DNA of 35,995 nt from Reyranella sp. (lineage in GTDB: Bacteria > Pseudomonadota > Alphaproteobacteria > Reyranellales > Reyranellaceae), in assembly GCA_017990895.1 (NCBI GenBank), contig JAGNNA010000004.1, positions 1 to 35,995 on the forward strand. The letters are read 5' to 3'. Below are positions 8,102-17,049 of the stretch, piece by piece. A model generated the notes under the pieces. The model ran no database searches and had not been told where the DNA came from. It worked only from the letters and a program-made list of their open reading frames with translations. Each line of letters starts with the position of its first letter. The stretch's first letter is position 1. The position numbers were made by a program, and so were the translations under genes.

Positions 8102-9226
8102 TCAGCCGCCTTTGTACGTGCCCACCGACGGATCGAGGAACCGGTTGTTCGCTGCGCGGATCCTGGCCGCGGCATCGTCGTAGAGGAACGGCAGGAAGGC
8201 GTAGCGCCGGCCGCGGGACACCGCTGACACGGCGTGCATCAGGGAACAGGAGAACACCACGGCGCCGCCCACGGGCGGCTTGAAGCCGCGCGGGCCGTAT
8301 TCCGGGAAGCTCACTTCGCTGCCCTCGAAATCGTCGTTGAGGTTGATCGAGACTGCGAAGCGCCGATGCGCCGTGCCCCGGGTCGTGTTGTCACGATGCG
8401 CGGCGAAGTGGCCGCCATCCTCTTCAGTGTAGCAGCCCACGAGATAACGCTCGATGCGCGTGGCGTCGAAGAAGAACAGGCGGGCGATCTCCGGCACGAT
8501 GCGTCGCTTGATACGCCGCTGCACTGGGAGGATGACGCTCTCGTCCTCGACGATGTGGTCGCGTCGGCGCTTGCGGGCGGCGTCCAGCACTTCGACGGTC
8601 TTTCCAGCAACGTCGTTCATGAAGCCCGTGTCGCGGCCGCCGTCTGCCTCATGCAGCTCGATGAGGTGCCGGCAGAAGTCGGGCTCGAAGACGTCGGGAA
8701 GGAACAGGATCAGCGCCTGCAGCGGCTGGCCGGCATGCAGGTGCGGCGGCGGCAACGCGTCGAGTCGGGCGAACAACTCGGCGCAGTCCGACCCGCCCGG
8801 CTTGAAGGGGACGACATCCAGCACGCGCAGGGTGGGATCGAGCAGGACCCAGAATTGCCGGGCGTTGACCGGCTCGCCGGCCGCGGCCTCGCGTGGAATC
8901 GCGCCGTAGCTTCTGGAAACGCTGCCGTCGAAATCCCGGAAGTAGCGCACCCCCGGCAGGCTCTGCTGAATGCGGCCGTCGTCCCTGTCGGCGGGGTCCA
9001 CCGTGACACCGAAGAAGCACAGGCGCTCGTCGTCGAACCTGTGCCGGTTGGCGGCCACTGCCTCGAGCGCCGCGGCAGCACCGGGCGTGCCGCCCGAAAC
9101 GAAGAAGCAGAGCACGACGTAGCGGCCCGCCACCGTGTCGAAAATATACCGTGGGTTGCTCGCGGTCGCGGCCTCGAACCGGGGCGCGGGATCGCCGCGC
9201 ATCAGGTTGACGAATGTCTTCTGCAT
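8102..9226 (-). CDS. Peroxiredoxin-like domain fused to a 2OG-Fe(II) dioxygenase
   Basis: The 374-residue protein has two parts. Residues 1-155 follow an AhpC/TSA thioredoxin fold (GDPAPRF, YVVLCFFVSGGTPG, FGVTVDP, FWVLLDPTLRV), but the peroxidatic Cys position in GGTPG is not Cys. Residues about 170-345 form a prolyl-4-hydroxylase-type oxygenase: iron ligands in HFAAHRDN (His277, Asp279) and SLMHAVSAVSRGRR (His331), with Arg340 or Arg341 to bind 2-oxoglutarate. It probably hydroxylates a peptide or small molecule, with the N-terminal domain acting in binding. No signal peptide is seen. An alternative start is the Met at residue 9. It faces the methyltransferase gene with one base between the stops. 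Confidence 0.87.
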   Translation of the reverse strand: MQKTFVNLMRGDPAPRFEAATASNPRYIFDTVAGRYVVLCFFVSGGTPGAAAALEAVAANRHRFDDERLCFFGVTVDPADRDDGRIQQSLPGVRYFRDFDGSVSRSYGAIPREAAAGEPVNARQFWVLLDPTLRVLDVVPFKPGGSDCAELFARLDALPPPHLHAGQPLQALILFLPDVFEPDFCRHLIELHEADGGRDTGFMNDVAGKTVEVLDAARKRRRDHIVEDESVILPVQRRIKRRIVPEIARLFFFDATRIERYLVGCYTEEDGGHFAAHRDNTTRGTAHRRFAVSINLNDDFEGSEVSFPEYGPRGFKPPVGGAVVFSCSLMHAVSAVSRGRRYAFLPFLYDDAAARIRAANNRFLDPSVGTYKGG

Positions 9227-9444
9227 CGATCGGCGCAGTCTCCCTCAGGGCACGGCCGGCAGCATAGTCGGTCCGGTGCAAGCTCCAAAAGCAGGACGGA
9301 TTGCTATTTGGAGCACGACGATCACCGTAGCAGCGGGAAGGTCACATCAGCTCGATCGTTCAGCCGGCTCCCGCCCAAGGGCCGCACCGCGGGTTCCCTG
9401 ATCGAGGGGCTAATCGTGGGGACTCGGGAAGCCGCCGCCGAGGG

Positions 9445-9458
9445 TTGATCCAGATCAA
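9445..9458 (+). promoter_or_regulatory. FNR/FixK-type box upstream of the HlyD-RbbA operon
   Basis: TTGATCCAGATCAA is a perfect TTGAT-N4-ATCAA palindrome, the site recognised by FNR/FnrL/FixK regulators in alphaproteobacteria. It is centred 68 bases before the hlyD ATG. If it acts at -41.5, transcription would start near 9493, and CCTAAT at 9482-9487 sits where a -10 element would be. This implies activation under low oxygen. The rest of the 293-base gap (9227-9519) shows no gene or other clear motif. Confidence 0.72.
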
Positions 9459-9519
9459 CGTGGAGCGCGAGCGGACGGTGTCCTAATCGCGCCTTTATGA
9501 ACCAAGCCCTCGAACCCAC

Positions 9520-10590
9520 ATGACCGTGTCACAAGCTTGGCTGTCGAGGATCGTCCTCGTCATGCTCGTCGCGGGCGCGGCGTATGCGGCATGGCATTGG
9601 CTGCGTGCGCCGTCGCTGCCGCCCGGCTTCGCCAGCGGCAACGGCCGGATCGAGGCCGTCGACATCGACGTCTCGACCAAGCTGGCGGGGCGCGTCGAAG
9701 ACATCCTGGTCAACGAGGGCGATTTCGTGCGGGTTGGCCAGGTCCTGGCGAACATGGACACGCGGGTGCTGCGGTCCCGGCTCCGCGAGGTCAAAGCGGC
9801 ACTCGAACAGGCGCGGATCGAAATCGACACGGCACGCTCGCGGGTAACGCAGCGCCAGGCCGAGAAACGCGCGGCGCTCGCCCTGGTGACGCAGCGCCAC
9901 ACCGAGGTCGACGCGGCGCGCCGGCGCATGGCACGCTCGGAGGAGCTGGCGCCGAAGGGCGCCACCGCACAGCAGGTTCTCGATGACGATCGGGCGCGTC
10001 ATGACGGCGCCAAGGCCGCGCTCGCCGCCGCCGAGGCGCAGGTCGCGGCGGCCGACGCCGCCATCGGAACGGCCGACTCCCAGGTCGTGGGCGCCCAGGC
10101 CGCCTACGAGGCGGCGCTCGCCACGATCGACAGGATCCAGGCCGACATCGACGACAGCGCGCTCAAGGCACCGCGCGACGGCCGCGTGCAGTATCGCGTC
10201 GCCCAGCCCGGCGAGGTCCTCGCGGCGGGCGGCAGGGTCCTGAACATGGTCGACCTTTCCGACGTCTACATGACGTTCTTCCTGCCGACCGAGGCGGCCG
10301 GCCGCATCGCCATGGGCAGCGAGGTGCGGCTGATCCTCGACACCGCGCCGCAATTCGTCCTGCCGGCCCGCGTCACCTTCGTGGCGGACGTGGCGCAGTT
10401 CACGCCCAAAAGCGTCGAAACGGCCGTCGAGCGCCTGAAGCTGATGTTCCGCATCAAGGCCAATATCGATCCGGCCCTGCTCAGCAAGAACCTCGACCAG
10501 GTGAAGACCGGATTGCCGGGCGTAGCCTACGTCCGGACCGATCCCAGGGTCGATTGGCCGGCCAACCTGGCGGTGAAGCTGCCCCCATGA
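9520..10590 (+). CDS. HlyD-family membrane fusion protein (YhiI type)
   Basis: The 356-residue periplasmic adaptor links the inner-membrane ABC transporter to the outer parts of an efflux system. It has one N-terminal membrane anchor (about 8-24), a lipoyl-like half ([20 protein letters not shown] and [14 protein letters not shown]), a long Ala-rich coiled-coil hairpin (about 85-205), the second lipoyl half ([15 protein letters not shown]) and a beta-barrel with [11 protein letters not shown]. No Shine-Dalgarno precedes the ATG, but an eight-codon ORF starting at 9497 ends in an ATGA overlap with it. The stop overlaps the rbbA start in the same way, so the three genes form one operon behind the FNR-type box. 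Confidence 0.92.
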   Translation: MTVSQAWLSRIVLVMLVAGAAYAAWHWLRAPSLPPGFASGNGRIEAVDIDVSTKLAGRVEDILVNEGDFVRVGQVLANMDTRVLRSRLREVKAALEQARIEIDTARSRVTQRQAEKRAALALVTQRHTEVDAARRRMARSEELAPKGATAQQVLDDDRARHDGAKAALAAAEAQVAAADAAIGTADSQVVGAQAAYEAALATIDRIQADIDDSALKAPRDGRVQYRVAQPGEVLAAGGRVLNMVDLSDVYMTFFLPTEAAGRIAMGSEVRLILDTAPQFVLPARVTFVADVAQFTPKSVETAVERLKLMFRIKANIDPALLSKNLDQVKTGLPGVAYVRTDPRVDWPANLAVKLPP

Positions 10591-13298
10591 CCGCCCCCGT
10601 CGCCCGGGTGCGCGGCGTCGGCCTTCGCTATGGCAGGGTGCGCGCGCTGGAGGCCATCGACCTCGAGCTGCCGGCCGGAAGCATCGTCGGCCTGATCGGG
10701 CCGGACGGTGTCGGCAAGTCGAGCCTGCTGGCGCTGGTGGCCGGCGCGCGTCGCGTACAGACCGGTAACGTCGAGGTGCTGGGCGGCAACATGGCGAGCG
10801 GCCGGCATCGCCGCCGCGCCTGCGCGCGAATCGCCTACATGCCGCAGGGGCTGGGGCGAAACCTCTACGCCACCCTCACGGTGGCCGAGAACATCGACTT
10901 CTTCGGCCGCCTGTTCGGTCATGGCCGACGCGAGCGCAAACGGCGCATCGACGAGCTGACGCAGGCCACCGGCCTGGCGCCGTTCGTCGATCGTCCCGCC
11001 GGCAAGCTGTCGGGCGGCATGAAGCAGAAGCTCGGCCTGTGCTGTGCCCTCATTCACGATCCCGACCTTCTCATCCTTGACGAACCGACGACCGGCATCG
11101 ATCCCCTGTCGCGCCGCCAGTTCTGGGACCTGATCGCCCGCATCCGCGCGGCCCGGCCCGGCATGAGCGTCATCGTGGCGACCGCCTACATGGAGGAGGC
11201 GGCCCGTTTCGACTGGCTGGTGGCGATGGATTCCGGCCGCGTGATCGCGACCGGCAGCCCGCTCGATCTGCTCGCGCGCACTGGCAGCACCTCGCTCGAG
11301 GCGGCCTTCATCGCCCTGCTCCCCGGCGAGCGGGGCCGCGACCATCGGCCGGCCGAGGCGCCGCCTCCCGATAACGGGCACGACGCCGAGGTTGCCATCG
11401 AGGTGCACGGCCTGACCAAGCGCTTCGGCGATTTCGTCGCCGTCGACCATGTCGACCTGCGCATCGAGCGGGGCGAAATCTTCGGATTTCTGGGGTCCAA
11501 TGGCTGCGGCAAGACCACGACCATGAAGATGCTGACCGGGCTGCTTCCGTCCAGCGAGGGCGAGGCCCGGCTATTCGGCCAACCGGTCGACGCCCAAGAC
11601 TTCGAGACCCGCCGTCGCGTCGGCTACATGTCGCAGTCCTTCTCGCTCTACAGCGAGTTGACCGTGCGGGAGAACCTCGACCTCCATGCCCGCCTGTTCC
11701 ACCTGCCCGAGGAGACGATCAAGGGCCGCGTCCAGGAGGTCGCCGGACGTTTCGAACTGCTCGACGTGCTGGACGCCCTGCCCCCGACCTTGCCGTTCGG
11801 CCAGAGGCAGCGCCTGTCGCTTGCCGTGGCGGTGATTCACAAACCCACCCTGCTGATCCTCGACGAGCCGACGTCCGGTGTCGATCCGATCGCCCGCGAC
11901 GCCATCTGGCGGATGTTGATCAACCTCGCCCGCCGCGAGCGGGTCACCATCTTCATCTCGACCCATCTGATGAACGAGGCCGAGCGTTGCGATCGCGTGT
12001 CACTGATGCATGCCGGGCGCGTGCTGGTCAGCGACAGCCCGGCCGCCCTCGTCGCCCGGCGCGGCGTCGCCACGCTGGAGGAAGCCTTCGTCGGCTGGCT
12101 GCAGGATGCCTCCGGCAACGACGGCGACGCAGCGGCAACGGACGTCGCACCGCCGGTGCGTCCGGAAGCATCGACGCCGCCGCCCAGTCGCTCGTTCGAA
12201 CTGCGGCGCCTGCTGGCCTACTCGCGTCGCGAAGCGATCGAACTCATCCGCGATCCGATTCGCGCCACGCTTGCCCTGCTTGGCAGCGTCATCCTGATGT
12301 TCGTCATCGGCTACGGCATCAACATGGACGTCGAGGATCTGACCTTCGCCGTGCTCGACCGCGACGGCACGACGACGAGCCGCGACTATGTCCTCAACAT
12401 TGCGGGCTCGCGCTATTTCATCCAGCGCCCGCCGCTCCAAGACTACGACGACCTCGATCGCCGCATGCGCTCCGGCGAGCTCAGCCTCGCCATCGAGATC
12501 CCGCCCAACTTCGCCCGCGACATTGCCCGCGGGCGCACGGTCGAGATCGGCGCCTGGCTGGACGGCGCCATGCCGTCGCGCGCCGAGACCGCCCGCAGCT
12601 ACGTCCGGGGCATGCATGCGAAATGGCTGGCGGGCACGTCACTGGCCACGCCGCTGGCCAATCTCGAAGTCCGGTTCCGCTACAATCCCGACATCCGCAG
12701 CCTGGTGGCCATGGTTCCGGCCGTCATCCCGATGCTGCTGCTCCTGATCCCCGCCATGCTGACGACGCTCAGCATCGTGCGCGAGAAGGAGCTGGGCTCG
12801 CTCGTCAACTTCTACGTCACCCCGGTCACCCGGCTCGAATTCCTGATCGGCAAGCAGTTTCCCTACGTCGTCGTCGGCATGGTGAATTTCCTGCTGCTGA
12901 CCCTGCTCGCCGTGACCGCCTTCGGCGTGCCGTTCAAGGGCAGTTTCGCGGCCCTGGCCGGCGGCGCGCTTCTCTACGTCCTCGCCGCCACCTCCATCGG
13001 CCTCCTGTTCTCGACCTTCATGCGCAGCCAATCGGCGGCGATCTTCGGCACGACCATCGGCACGATGATTCCGGCGATGGAGTTCTCCGGCATGATCGAC
13101 CCGGTATCGTCGCTGCAGGGCATCGGCGCCGCGATCGGACAGGCCTATCCGATGACGCATTTCCTGACGATCGCGCGCGGGACCTTCTCCAAGGCGCTGG
13201 GCTTCGGCGACCTGCAGGCGTCGTTCGTGCCGCTGCTGATCGCCGCGCCGCTGCTGGTCGGCCTGAGCGCCGTCCTGCTGCGCAAGCAGGAGACCTGA
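10587..13298 (+). CDS. rbbA: RbbA-type double ABC ATPase/permease fusion
   Basis: The 903-residue protein combines two ABC ATPase domains with an ABC-2 permease, the layout of RbbA (YhiH), a ribosome-associated ATPase and putative exporter. ATPase 1 has Walker [10 protein letters not shown] at 38-46, signature LSGGMKQ near 141 and [12 protein letters not shown]. ATPase 2 has Walker [11 protein letters not shown] near 303, signature [10 protein letters not shown] near 401 in place of LSGGQ, and [12 protein letters not shown]. The permease covers about 555-903, with an extracytoplasmic loop after the first helix and several helices after residue 705. The chosen ATG overlaps the hlyD stop (ATGA). 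An upstream in-frame ATG at 10554 would lengthen the overlap and adds no conserved sequence. Whether it exports a solute or works on ribosomes is not decidable from sequence. Confidence 0.93.
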   Translation: MTAPVARVRGVGLRYGRVRALEAIDLELPAGSIVGLIGPDGVGKSSLLALVAGARRVQTGNVEVLGGNMASGRHRRRACARIAYMPQGLGRNLYATLTVAENIDFFGRLFGHGRRERKRRIDELTQATGLAPFVDRPAGKLSGGMKQKLGLCCALIHDPDLLILDEPTTGIDPLSRRQFWDLIARIRAARPGMSVIVATAYMEEAARFDWLVAMDSGRVIATGSPLDLLARTGSTSLEAAFIALLPGERGRDHRPAEAPPPDNGHDAEVAIEVHGLTKRFGDFVAVDHVDLRIERGEIFGFLGSNGCGKTTTMKMLTGLLPSSEGEARLFGQPVDAQDFETRRRVGYMSQSFSLYSELTVRENLDLHARLFHLPEETIKGRVQEVAGRFELLDVLDALPPTLPFGQRQRLSLAVAVIHKPTLLILDEPTSGVDPIARDAIWRMLINLARRERVTIFISTHLMNEAERCDRVSLMHAGRVLVSDSPAALVARRGVATLEEAFVGWLQDASGNDGDAAATDVAPPVRPEASTPPPSRSFELRRLLAYSRREAIELIRDPIRATLALLGSVILMFVIGYGINMDVEDLTFAVLDRDGTTTSRDYVLNIAGSRYFIQRPPLQDYDDLDRRMRSGELSLAIEIPPNFARDIARGRTVEIGAWLDGAMPSRAETARSYVRGMHAKWLAGTSLATPLANLEVRFRYNPDIRSLVAMVPAVIPMLLLLIPAMLTTLSIVREKELGSLVNFYVTPVTRLEFLIGKQFPYVVVGMVNFLLLTLLAVTAFGVPFKGSFAALAGGALLYVLAATSIGLLFSTFMRSQSAAIFGTTIGTMIPAMEFSGMIDPVSSLQGIGAAIGQAYPMTHFLTIARGTFSKALGFGDLQASFVPLLIAAPLLVGLSAVLLRKQET

Positions 13299-13301
13299 CC
13301 G

Positions 13302-14423
13302 ATGCGCGCCGCCAACATCATCTATCTCGGAATCAAGGAACTGCGCGGGCTTGCCCGCGATCCCGCGATGCTGGCGCTGATCGTCTTCGCCTTCTCCTTC
13401 TCGATCTACAGCGCGTCGACGGCGATGCCCGAGCAGCTCAGCAAGGCGGCGATCGCCATCGTCGACGAGGACCGCTCGCCGCTGTCTGCGCGCATCGCCG
13501 ACGCCTTCTTCCCACCCTTCTTCATGCCGCCGTCGATGATCGCGCCGCCCGAGATGGATCATCGCATGGATGCCGGGATCGACACCTTCGCCCTCGACAT
13601 CCCACCCGAATTCCAGAGCGACCTGCTGGCCGGTCGCCGGCCGACCATCCAGCTCAACGTCGACGCCACGCGCATGAGCCAGGCCTTCACCGGCGCCGGC
13701 TACATCCAGAGCATCGTTGCCAGCGAAATCGAGGCCTTCGTCCGGCGCTATCGCGCCAGTGTCCCGGCACCCGTCGAGCTTGCCTTGCGCGCACGCTTCA
13801 ACCCGTCGCTCACGATCTCCTGGTTCGGGTCGGTGATCGAGGTCGTCAACAACGTCACCATGCTGTCGATCATCCTGACCGGGGCGGCGCTGATCCGCGA
13901 ACGCGAGCACGGCACCATCGAGCATCTCCTGGTCATGCCCGTCACGCCGCTCGAGATCATGGCGGGCAAGATCTGGTCGATGGCGCTGGTGGTGCTGGCA
14001 GCCTGCGCGCTCTCGCTGCTGCTCGTCGTGCAGGGGTTGCTCGCCGTGCCGCTGCAGGGCTCGGTCGCCCTGTTCCTGGCCGGCGCCGCCGTGCACCTCT
14101 TCGCCGCCACGTCGCTCGGCGTGTTCCTGGCGACCGTCGCGCGGTCCATGCCGCAATTCGGGCTGCTGCTCATCCTCGTGCTCTTGCCGCTGGAGATGCT
14201 GTCGGGCGGCACGACGCCGCGCGAGAGCATGCCCGAGATCGTCCAGTACCTGATGCTGGCAGCCCCGACGACGCACTTCATCATGCTCGGCCAGGCGATC
14301 CTCTTCCGCGGCGCCGGATTCGAGACGGTATGGCCTCAGTTCATCGCGCTGGCCGTCATCGGCTTTCTCCTGTTCACCATGGCCCTCGCCCGCTTCCGCA
14401 AGGCCGTCGGCGAGACGGCCTAG
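13302..14423 (+). CDS. ABC-2 type permease (YhhJ type)
   Basis: The 373-residue inner-membrane protein has one helix near 22-40, a large periplasmic domain (about 45-185), then a cluster of about five helices, with LIREREHGTIEHLLVMPVTP as the typical coupling segment of drug/ABC-2 permeases. It begins three bases after the rbbA stop and completes the adaptor-ATPase-permease set. It probably pairs with the RbbA permease half to form the channel. No terminator was recognised in the 67 bases before the convergent tRNA gene. Confidence 0.92.
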   Translation: MRAANIIYLGIKELRGLARDPAMLALIVFAFSFSIYSASTAMPEQLSKAAIAIVDEDRSPLSARIADAFFPPFFMPPSMIAPPEMDHRMDAGIDTFALDIPPEFQSDLLAGRRPTIQLNVDATRMSQAFTGAGYIQSIVASEIEAFVRRYRASVPAPVELALRARFNPSLTISWFGSVIEVVNNVTMLSIILTGAALIREREHGTIEHLLVMPVTPLEIMAGKIWSMALVVLAACALSLLLVVQGLLAVPLQGSVALFLAGAAVHLFAATSLGVFLATVARSMPQFGLLLILVLLPLEMLSGGTTPRESMPEIVQYLMLAAPTTHFIMLGQAILFRGAGFETVWPQFIALAVIGFLLFTMALARFRKAVGETA

Positions 14424-14490
14424 CCGCAACGCGGAGCCGGCAGGCTTTCAGTGAACAGTTGGTCCGCTTGGAGTTATGGCTGAGGAGAAA

Positions 14491-14567
14491 TGGCGCGCCC
14501 GGAAGGAGTCGAACCTCCAGCCTTCTGATTCGTAGTCAGATGCTCTATCCAGTTGAGCTACGGGCGC
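14491..14567 (-). tRNA. tRNA-Arg (anticodon ACG)
   Basis: Read on the minus strand, the 77 bases fold into a full cloverleaf: acceptor GCGCCCG/CGGGCGC, D stem GCUC/GAGC, anticodon stem UCUGA/UCAGA around CUACGAA, and T stem GGAGG/CCUUC with one G-U pair around UUCGACU. The discriminator is G and the 3' CCA is encoded (14491-14493). ACG is normally edited to ICG to read CGU, CGC and CGA codons. Confidence 0.97.
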
Positions 14568-14604
14568 ACAGCCGAACCCCGATGGGTCCGACGAAGAGGG
14601 GCGC

Positions 14605-14633
14605 ACCCTAGTGAAACTGGTCCGGCGATGCAA
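14605..14633 (-). promoter_or_regulatory. Probable promoter of tRNA-Arg
   Basis: On the minus strand, TTGCAT (14628-14633) and TAGGGT (14605-14610) are separated by exactly 17 bases. The predicted start lies about 30 bases before the mature tRNA 5' end, a normal leader length. A GC-rich stretch follows the -10, as is common for stable RNA promoters. Confidence 0.5.
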
Positions 14634-14872
14634 GCCGAGTCGACAGGCCATCTCGGGCTGCGACCGGGCGCCGCCCCACCCCCTTCGAAAGGTCTTGAAA
14701 CGACCCGATGGCGGAGGCTATCGAGGGCGGCAGACCGGTCGGTTTCGCTTGCTTTCAATCGGCATGACTGCCATCTGGATTTGGGGACGCGTGCCCCGAT
14801 TCGGCCCTTATTTTGTCCTGGCGCGAGGTCTGGGCACCTGATCGAGGCTACCGGGGCAGTTCGAGGCCGAAG
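14634..14872. other. Non-coding interval between tRNA-Arg promoter and lipoprotein gene
   Basis: Together with the tRNA leader this makes a 305-base gap without a convincing gene. Short open frames here have no ribosome binding site or family-like sequence. Composition is a little less GC-rich near 14745-14815. A promoter for the lipoprotein gene must lie here, but no convincing -35/-10 pair was found. Confidence 0.4.
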
Positions 14873-15606
14873 ATGGCGCTAAGAGTTCCACGATCCGCGC
14901 TTGTCCTGGTGGCGATCGTCCTGAGCGGATGCGAACAGGGCGGCGTCTTCACGCTACCCGCCAGCCCCCTCCGGCGAATTCCAATCCTTCCATCACCCAG
15001 ACCGGCACGCAGACGGTCCGCAAGACCATCGAGCAGCTACGCAGCGACCAGGCCGCACTCAACAACGGCATCGCCGCCCAGCAGGCCCAGTTCAATGCGA
15101 CGCGCGGCCAGCTCGCCGGCGACACGCGGGCCTATTCCGGACTGGTGAGCGGCATCACCTCCCGCCTGCAGGCCGGCACCACACCGGGCAACCCCGACCT
15201 GGTGAACCAGCGGAACGCCGCGCAGGGCAGGCTGGACGCCGTGACCCTGGCGGTCGGCACGCTGAATTCGCTGGCCAGCCAGGTGACCACCCAGGCCTCC
15301 GTGACAGGCTATCTGCTGGAGAATGTGCGCCTTGCCCTGATGGTGGGCGGCGCCACCGACCCGGATCATCGCAACCTGCGCGCCATCGAGAGCGATACGA
15401 GGCGCTCGATGCAGCAGATCGACCGGCTGATCGCCGATCTCAACGCCGAGATCGCCCGCGAGAACACCTTCCTGGGCCGCGAGCGCACCAACCTGGCCTC
15501 CCTGTCCTACAACGTGAACATCGGCCGCCTCGGCGCAGCCCCCGGGGCTGGTCAGCCCTCTTCCGTCACGCCCCAGCCGACCCGGCGACCCGTTCCGCTC
15601 CAATAA
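14873..15606 (+). CDS. Putative lipoprotein, reading frame interrupted by a one-base shift
   Basis: The ATG at 14873 begins a clear lipoprotein signal: a basic start (MALRVPR), a hydrophobic core, and lipobox LSGC with Cys20. This frame leaves the family-like sequence at a run of five C bases (14965-14969). The continuation PPPANSNPSITQTGTQTVRK is in the next frame and stays open to 15606. Adding one C restores a single 244-residue protein. The body is a Gln/Ala/Arg-rich, mostly helical and probably coiled-coil domain, with a Pro-rich tail. As deposited, the longest intact ATG frame is 14929-15606 (225 residues), which would lose the signal peptide. No known family was recognised. A sequencing error, a true pseudogene or phase variation at the C-run are all possible. 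Confidence 0.6.
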
Positions 15607-15665
15607 ACAGCCGACGCGCCGACCGGCCGTCAACGCAGTCGCGCATCCCGAACCGGGCGCGTAAC

Positions 15666-16097
15666 ATGTCGCGCATGGTCCTTCGCTTCCTTGTCCTCCT
15701 CGGCGCGATGCTCGCTTTGGCGCTGCCGGCGCAGGCGCAGGTATCGGCGGTCGACCGGACCGCCATCCGCAACGTGATCGAGGGCCAGGTCGAGGCCTTC
15801 CGCCGAGACGAAGGCGGCGCCGCCTTCGGCTACGCCTCGCCCGACATCCAGCGCCTGTTCGGCACGGCCGAGACCTTCATGGACATGGTGCGACAGGGCT
15901 ACCGTCCCGTCTACCAGCCGCAGGTCTTCGAGTTCCGCGAGATCGTGACGCTCGACGGAATGGTGCCGCAGAAGGTGCATGTGATCGGCCCCGATGGCCG
16001 GCCGGTTACTGCCTTCTATCCGATGGCGCAGCAGCCCGACGGCAGCTGGCGCATCGAAGGCTGCACCCTGCGGGCGCCCGAAGACCACCAGGCCTGA
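15666..16097 (+). CDS. DUF4864 domain-containing exported protein
   Basis: The 143-residue product has a Sec signal peptide (MSRMVLRF, hydrophobic stretch to LALPAQAQ at about 25). The remaining domain matches the DUF4864 pattern as I know it: an initial helix AIRNVIEGQVEAFRRDE, AAFGYASPDIQRLFGTAETF, MDMVRQGYRPVYQP, and a final SWRIEGCTL. The fold is probably cystatin/NTF2-like and the function is unknown. A second Met at residue 4 is an alternative start. It sits 15 bases before the EamA transporter gene and may be co-transcribed with it. Confidence 0.86.
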   Translation: MSRMVLRFLVLLGAMLALALPAQAQVSAVDRTAIRNVIEGQVEAFRRDEGGAAFGYASPDIQRLFGTAETFMDMVRQGYRPVYQPQVFEFREIVTLDGMVPQKVHVIGPDGRPVTAFYPMAQQPDGSWRIEGCTLRAPEDHQA

Positions 16098-16112
16098 TCG
16101 CGCTCAATAGCC

Positions 16113-16994
16113 ATGTCTCGTGTTTCGCCCAAGGTGCTGGCGCTGCTCGGCGCGCTTACCCTGATCTGGGGAACCAACTGGCCGCTGTTCCGGATCGCGC
16201 TCGAGGAGTTGCCGGTCTTCACGTTCCGCACCCTGGTCCTGTCGTCGGCGGTGGTCATGCTGACGACGATCCTGCTGATCCGCCGCGAGAGCTTCGCCGT
16301 GCCCAAGGGCAAGTGGCCGGCGCTGATCCTCGCCTCGGCGATGAACATCGGCATCTGGAACATCGCGACCTCGCTCGCCGTGCTCTACATTCCGTCCGGC
16401 CACGCCTCGGTGCTGGCCTACACGATGCCGCTGTGGGTGGCGGTACTGGGTTTCGTCGTGTTCGGCCAGAAGCTCACGGGGCGATTGCTGGCCGCCATCG
16501 CGATCGGCGCGGGCGCCGTCGCCGCACTGATGATCCCCAATTTCCAGAGTTACGCCACCGCGCCCGCCGGACTCTTCTGGGGCCTGCTGGCAGGCTTCTG
16601 CTGGGCCATCGGCACCTTCGTCGTGAAGCGCACGAACTGGTCGGGCATGGGCCTCTCGCTCACCTTCTGGCAGGTCCTGATCACGCTCCCGCCCATCGCA
16701 CTGGGGGCGCTGGTGTTCGATGGACTGCCCACGCATTGGCCGTCCACCAAGGCGCTCGCCGCCACCATCTATACCGGCGCCATCCCGATGGCGCTGGGCA
16801 CTGCGACCTGGTTCATGCTGGTGAAGCTGCTGCCAGCGCAGGTGGCCGCGCTCTCCTCGATCGCCATTCCCATCGTGGCGATCGTGAGCGGCATTCTCCT
16901 GCTGAACGAGCCATTGTCCGCCCTGCAGGCCGTCGCCATCGGTTCGACCGTCATCGCCCTCTGGCTCGCCCTCGTGCCGGGTCGACAACGCTAG
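16113..16994 (+). CDS. EamA/DMT superfamily transporter
   Basis: The 293-residue inner-membrane protein has ten predicted helices in two EamA repeats. The first begins LALLGALTLIWGTNWPLFRIA and the second GLFWGLLAGFCWAIGTFVVKR. Each repeat shows the typical helix-end Pro and Gly residues, for example ALSSIAIPIVAIVSGILLLNE. Family members export amino acids, sugars or other metabolites; the substrate cannot be told. The stop at 16994 is directly followed by the hairpin leading into the Hsp20 gene, so hsp20-lon may be partly transcribed from this gene's promoter. Confidence 0.92.
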   Translation: MSRVSPKVLALLGALTLIWGTNWPLFRIALEELPVFTFRTLVLSSAVVMLTTILLIRRESFAVPKGKWPALILASAMNIGIWNIATSLAVLYIPSGHASVLAYTMPLWVAVLGFVVFGQKLTGRLLAAIAIGAGAVAALMIPNFQSYATAPAGLFWGLLAGFCWAIGTFVVKRTNWSGMGLSLTFWQVLITLPPIALGALVFDGLPTHWPSTKALAATIYTGAIPMALGTATWFMLVKLLPAQVAALSSIAIPIVAIVSGILLLNEPLSALQAVAIGSTVIALWLALVPGRQR

Positions 16995-16996
16995 TT

Positions 16997-17042
16997 GCCT
17001 CCGGCCGACCCAATTCCCACATTGGGTCAGGGTATTGGAGGC
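16997..17042 (+). promoter_or_regulatory. Hairpin covering the Hsp20 ribosome binding site (RNA thermometer candidate)
   Basis: GCCTCCGG (16997-17004) pairs with TTGGAGGC (17035-17042), burying the GGAGG ribosome binding site of the Hsp20 gene. Inside it, GACCCAAT (17007-17014) pairs perfectly with ATTGGGTC (17021-17028) around a six-base loop. The structure fills the whole space between the EamA stop and the Hsp20 start. Small heat-shock genes in alphaproteobacteria are often controlled by ROSE-type elements that mask the ribosome binding site until heat melts them. Confidence 0.6.
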
Positions 17043-17049
17043 CCGGGCA

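Noticed and set aside
12639..14429. Long minus-strand frame across rbbA and the ABC-2 permease
   Set aside because: It is low-complexity, rich in His/Arg/Asp/Gln, and antisense to two well-supported genes; long antisense frames are expected at this GC content.
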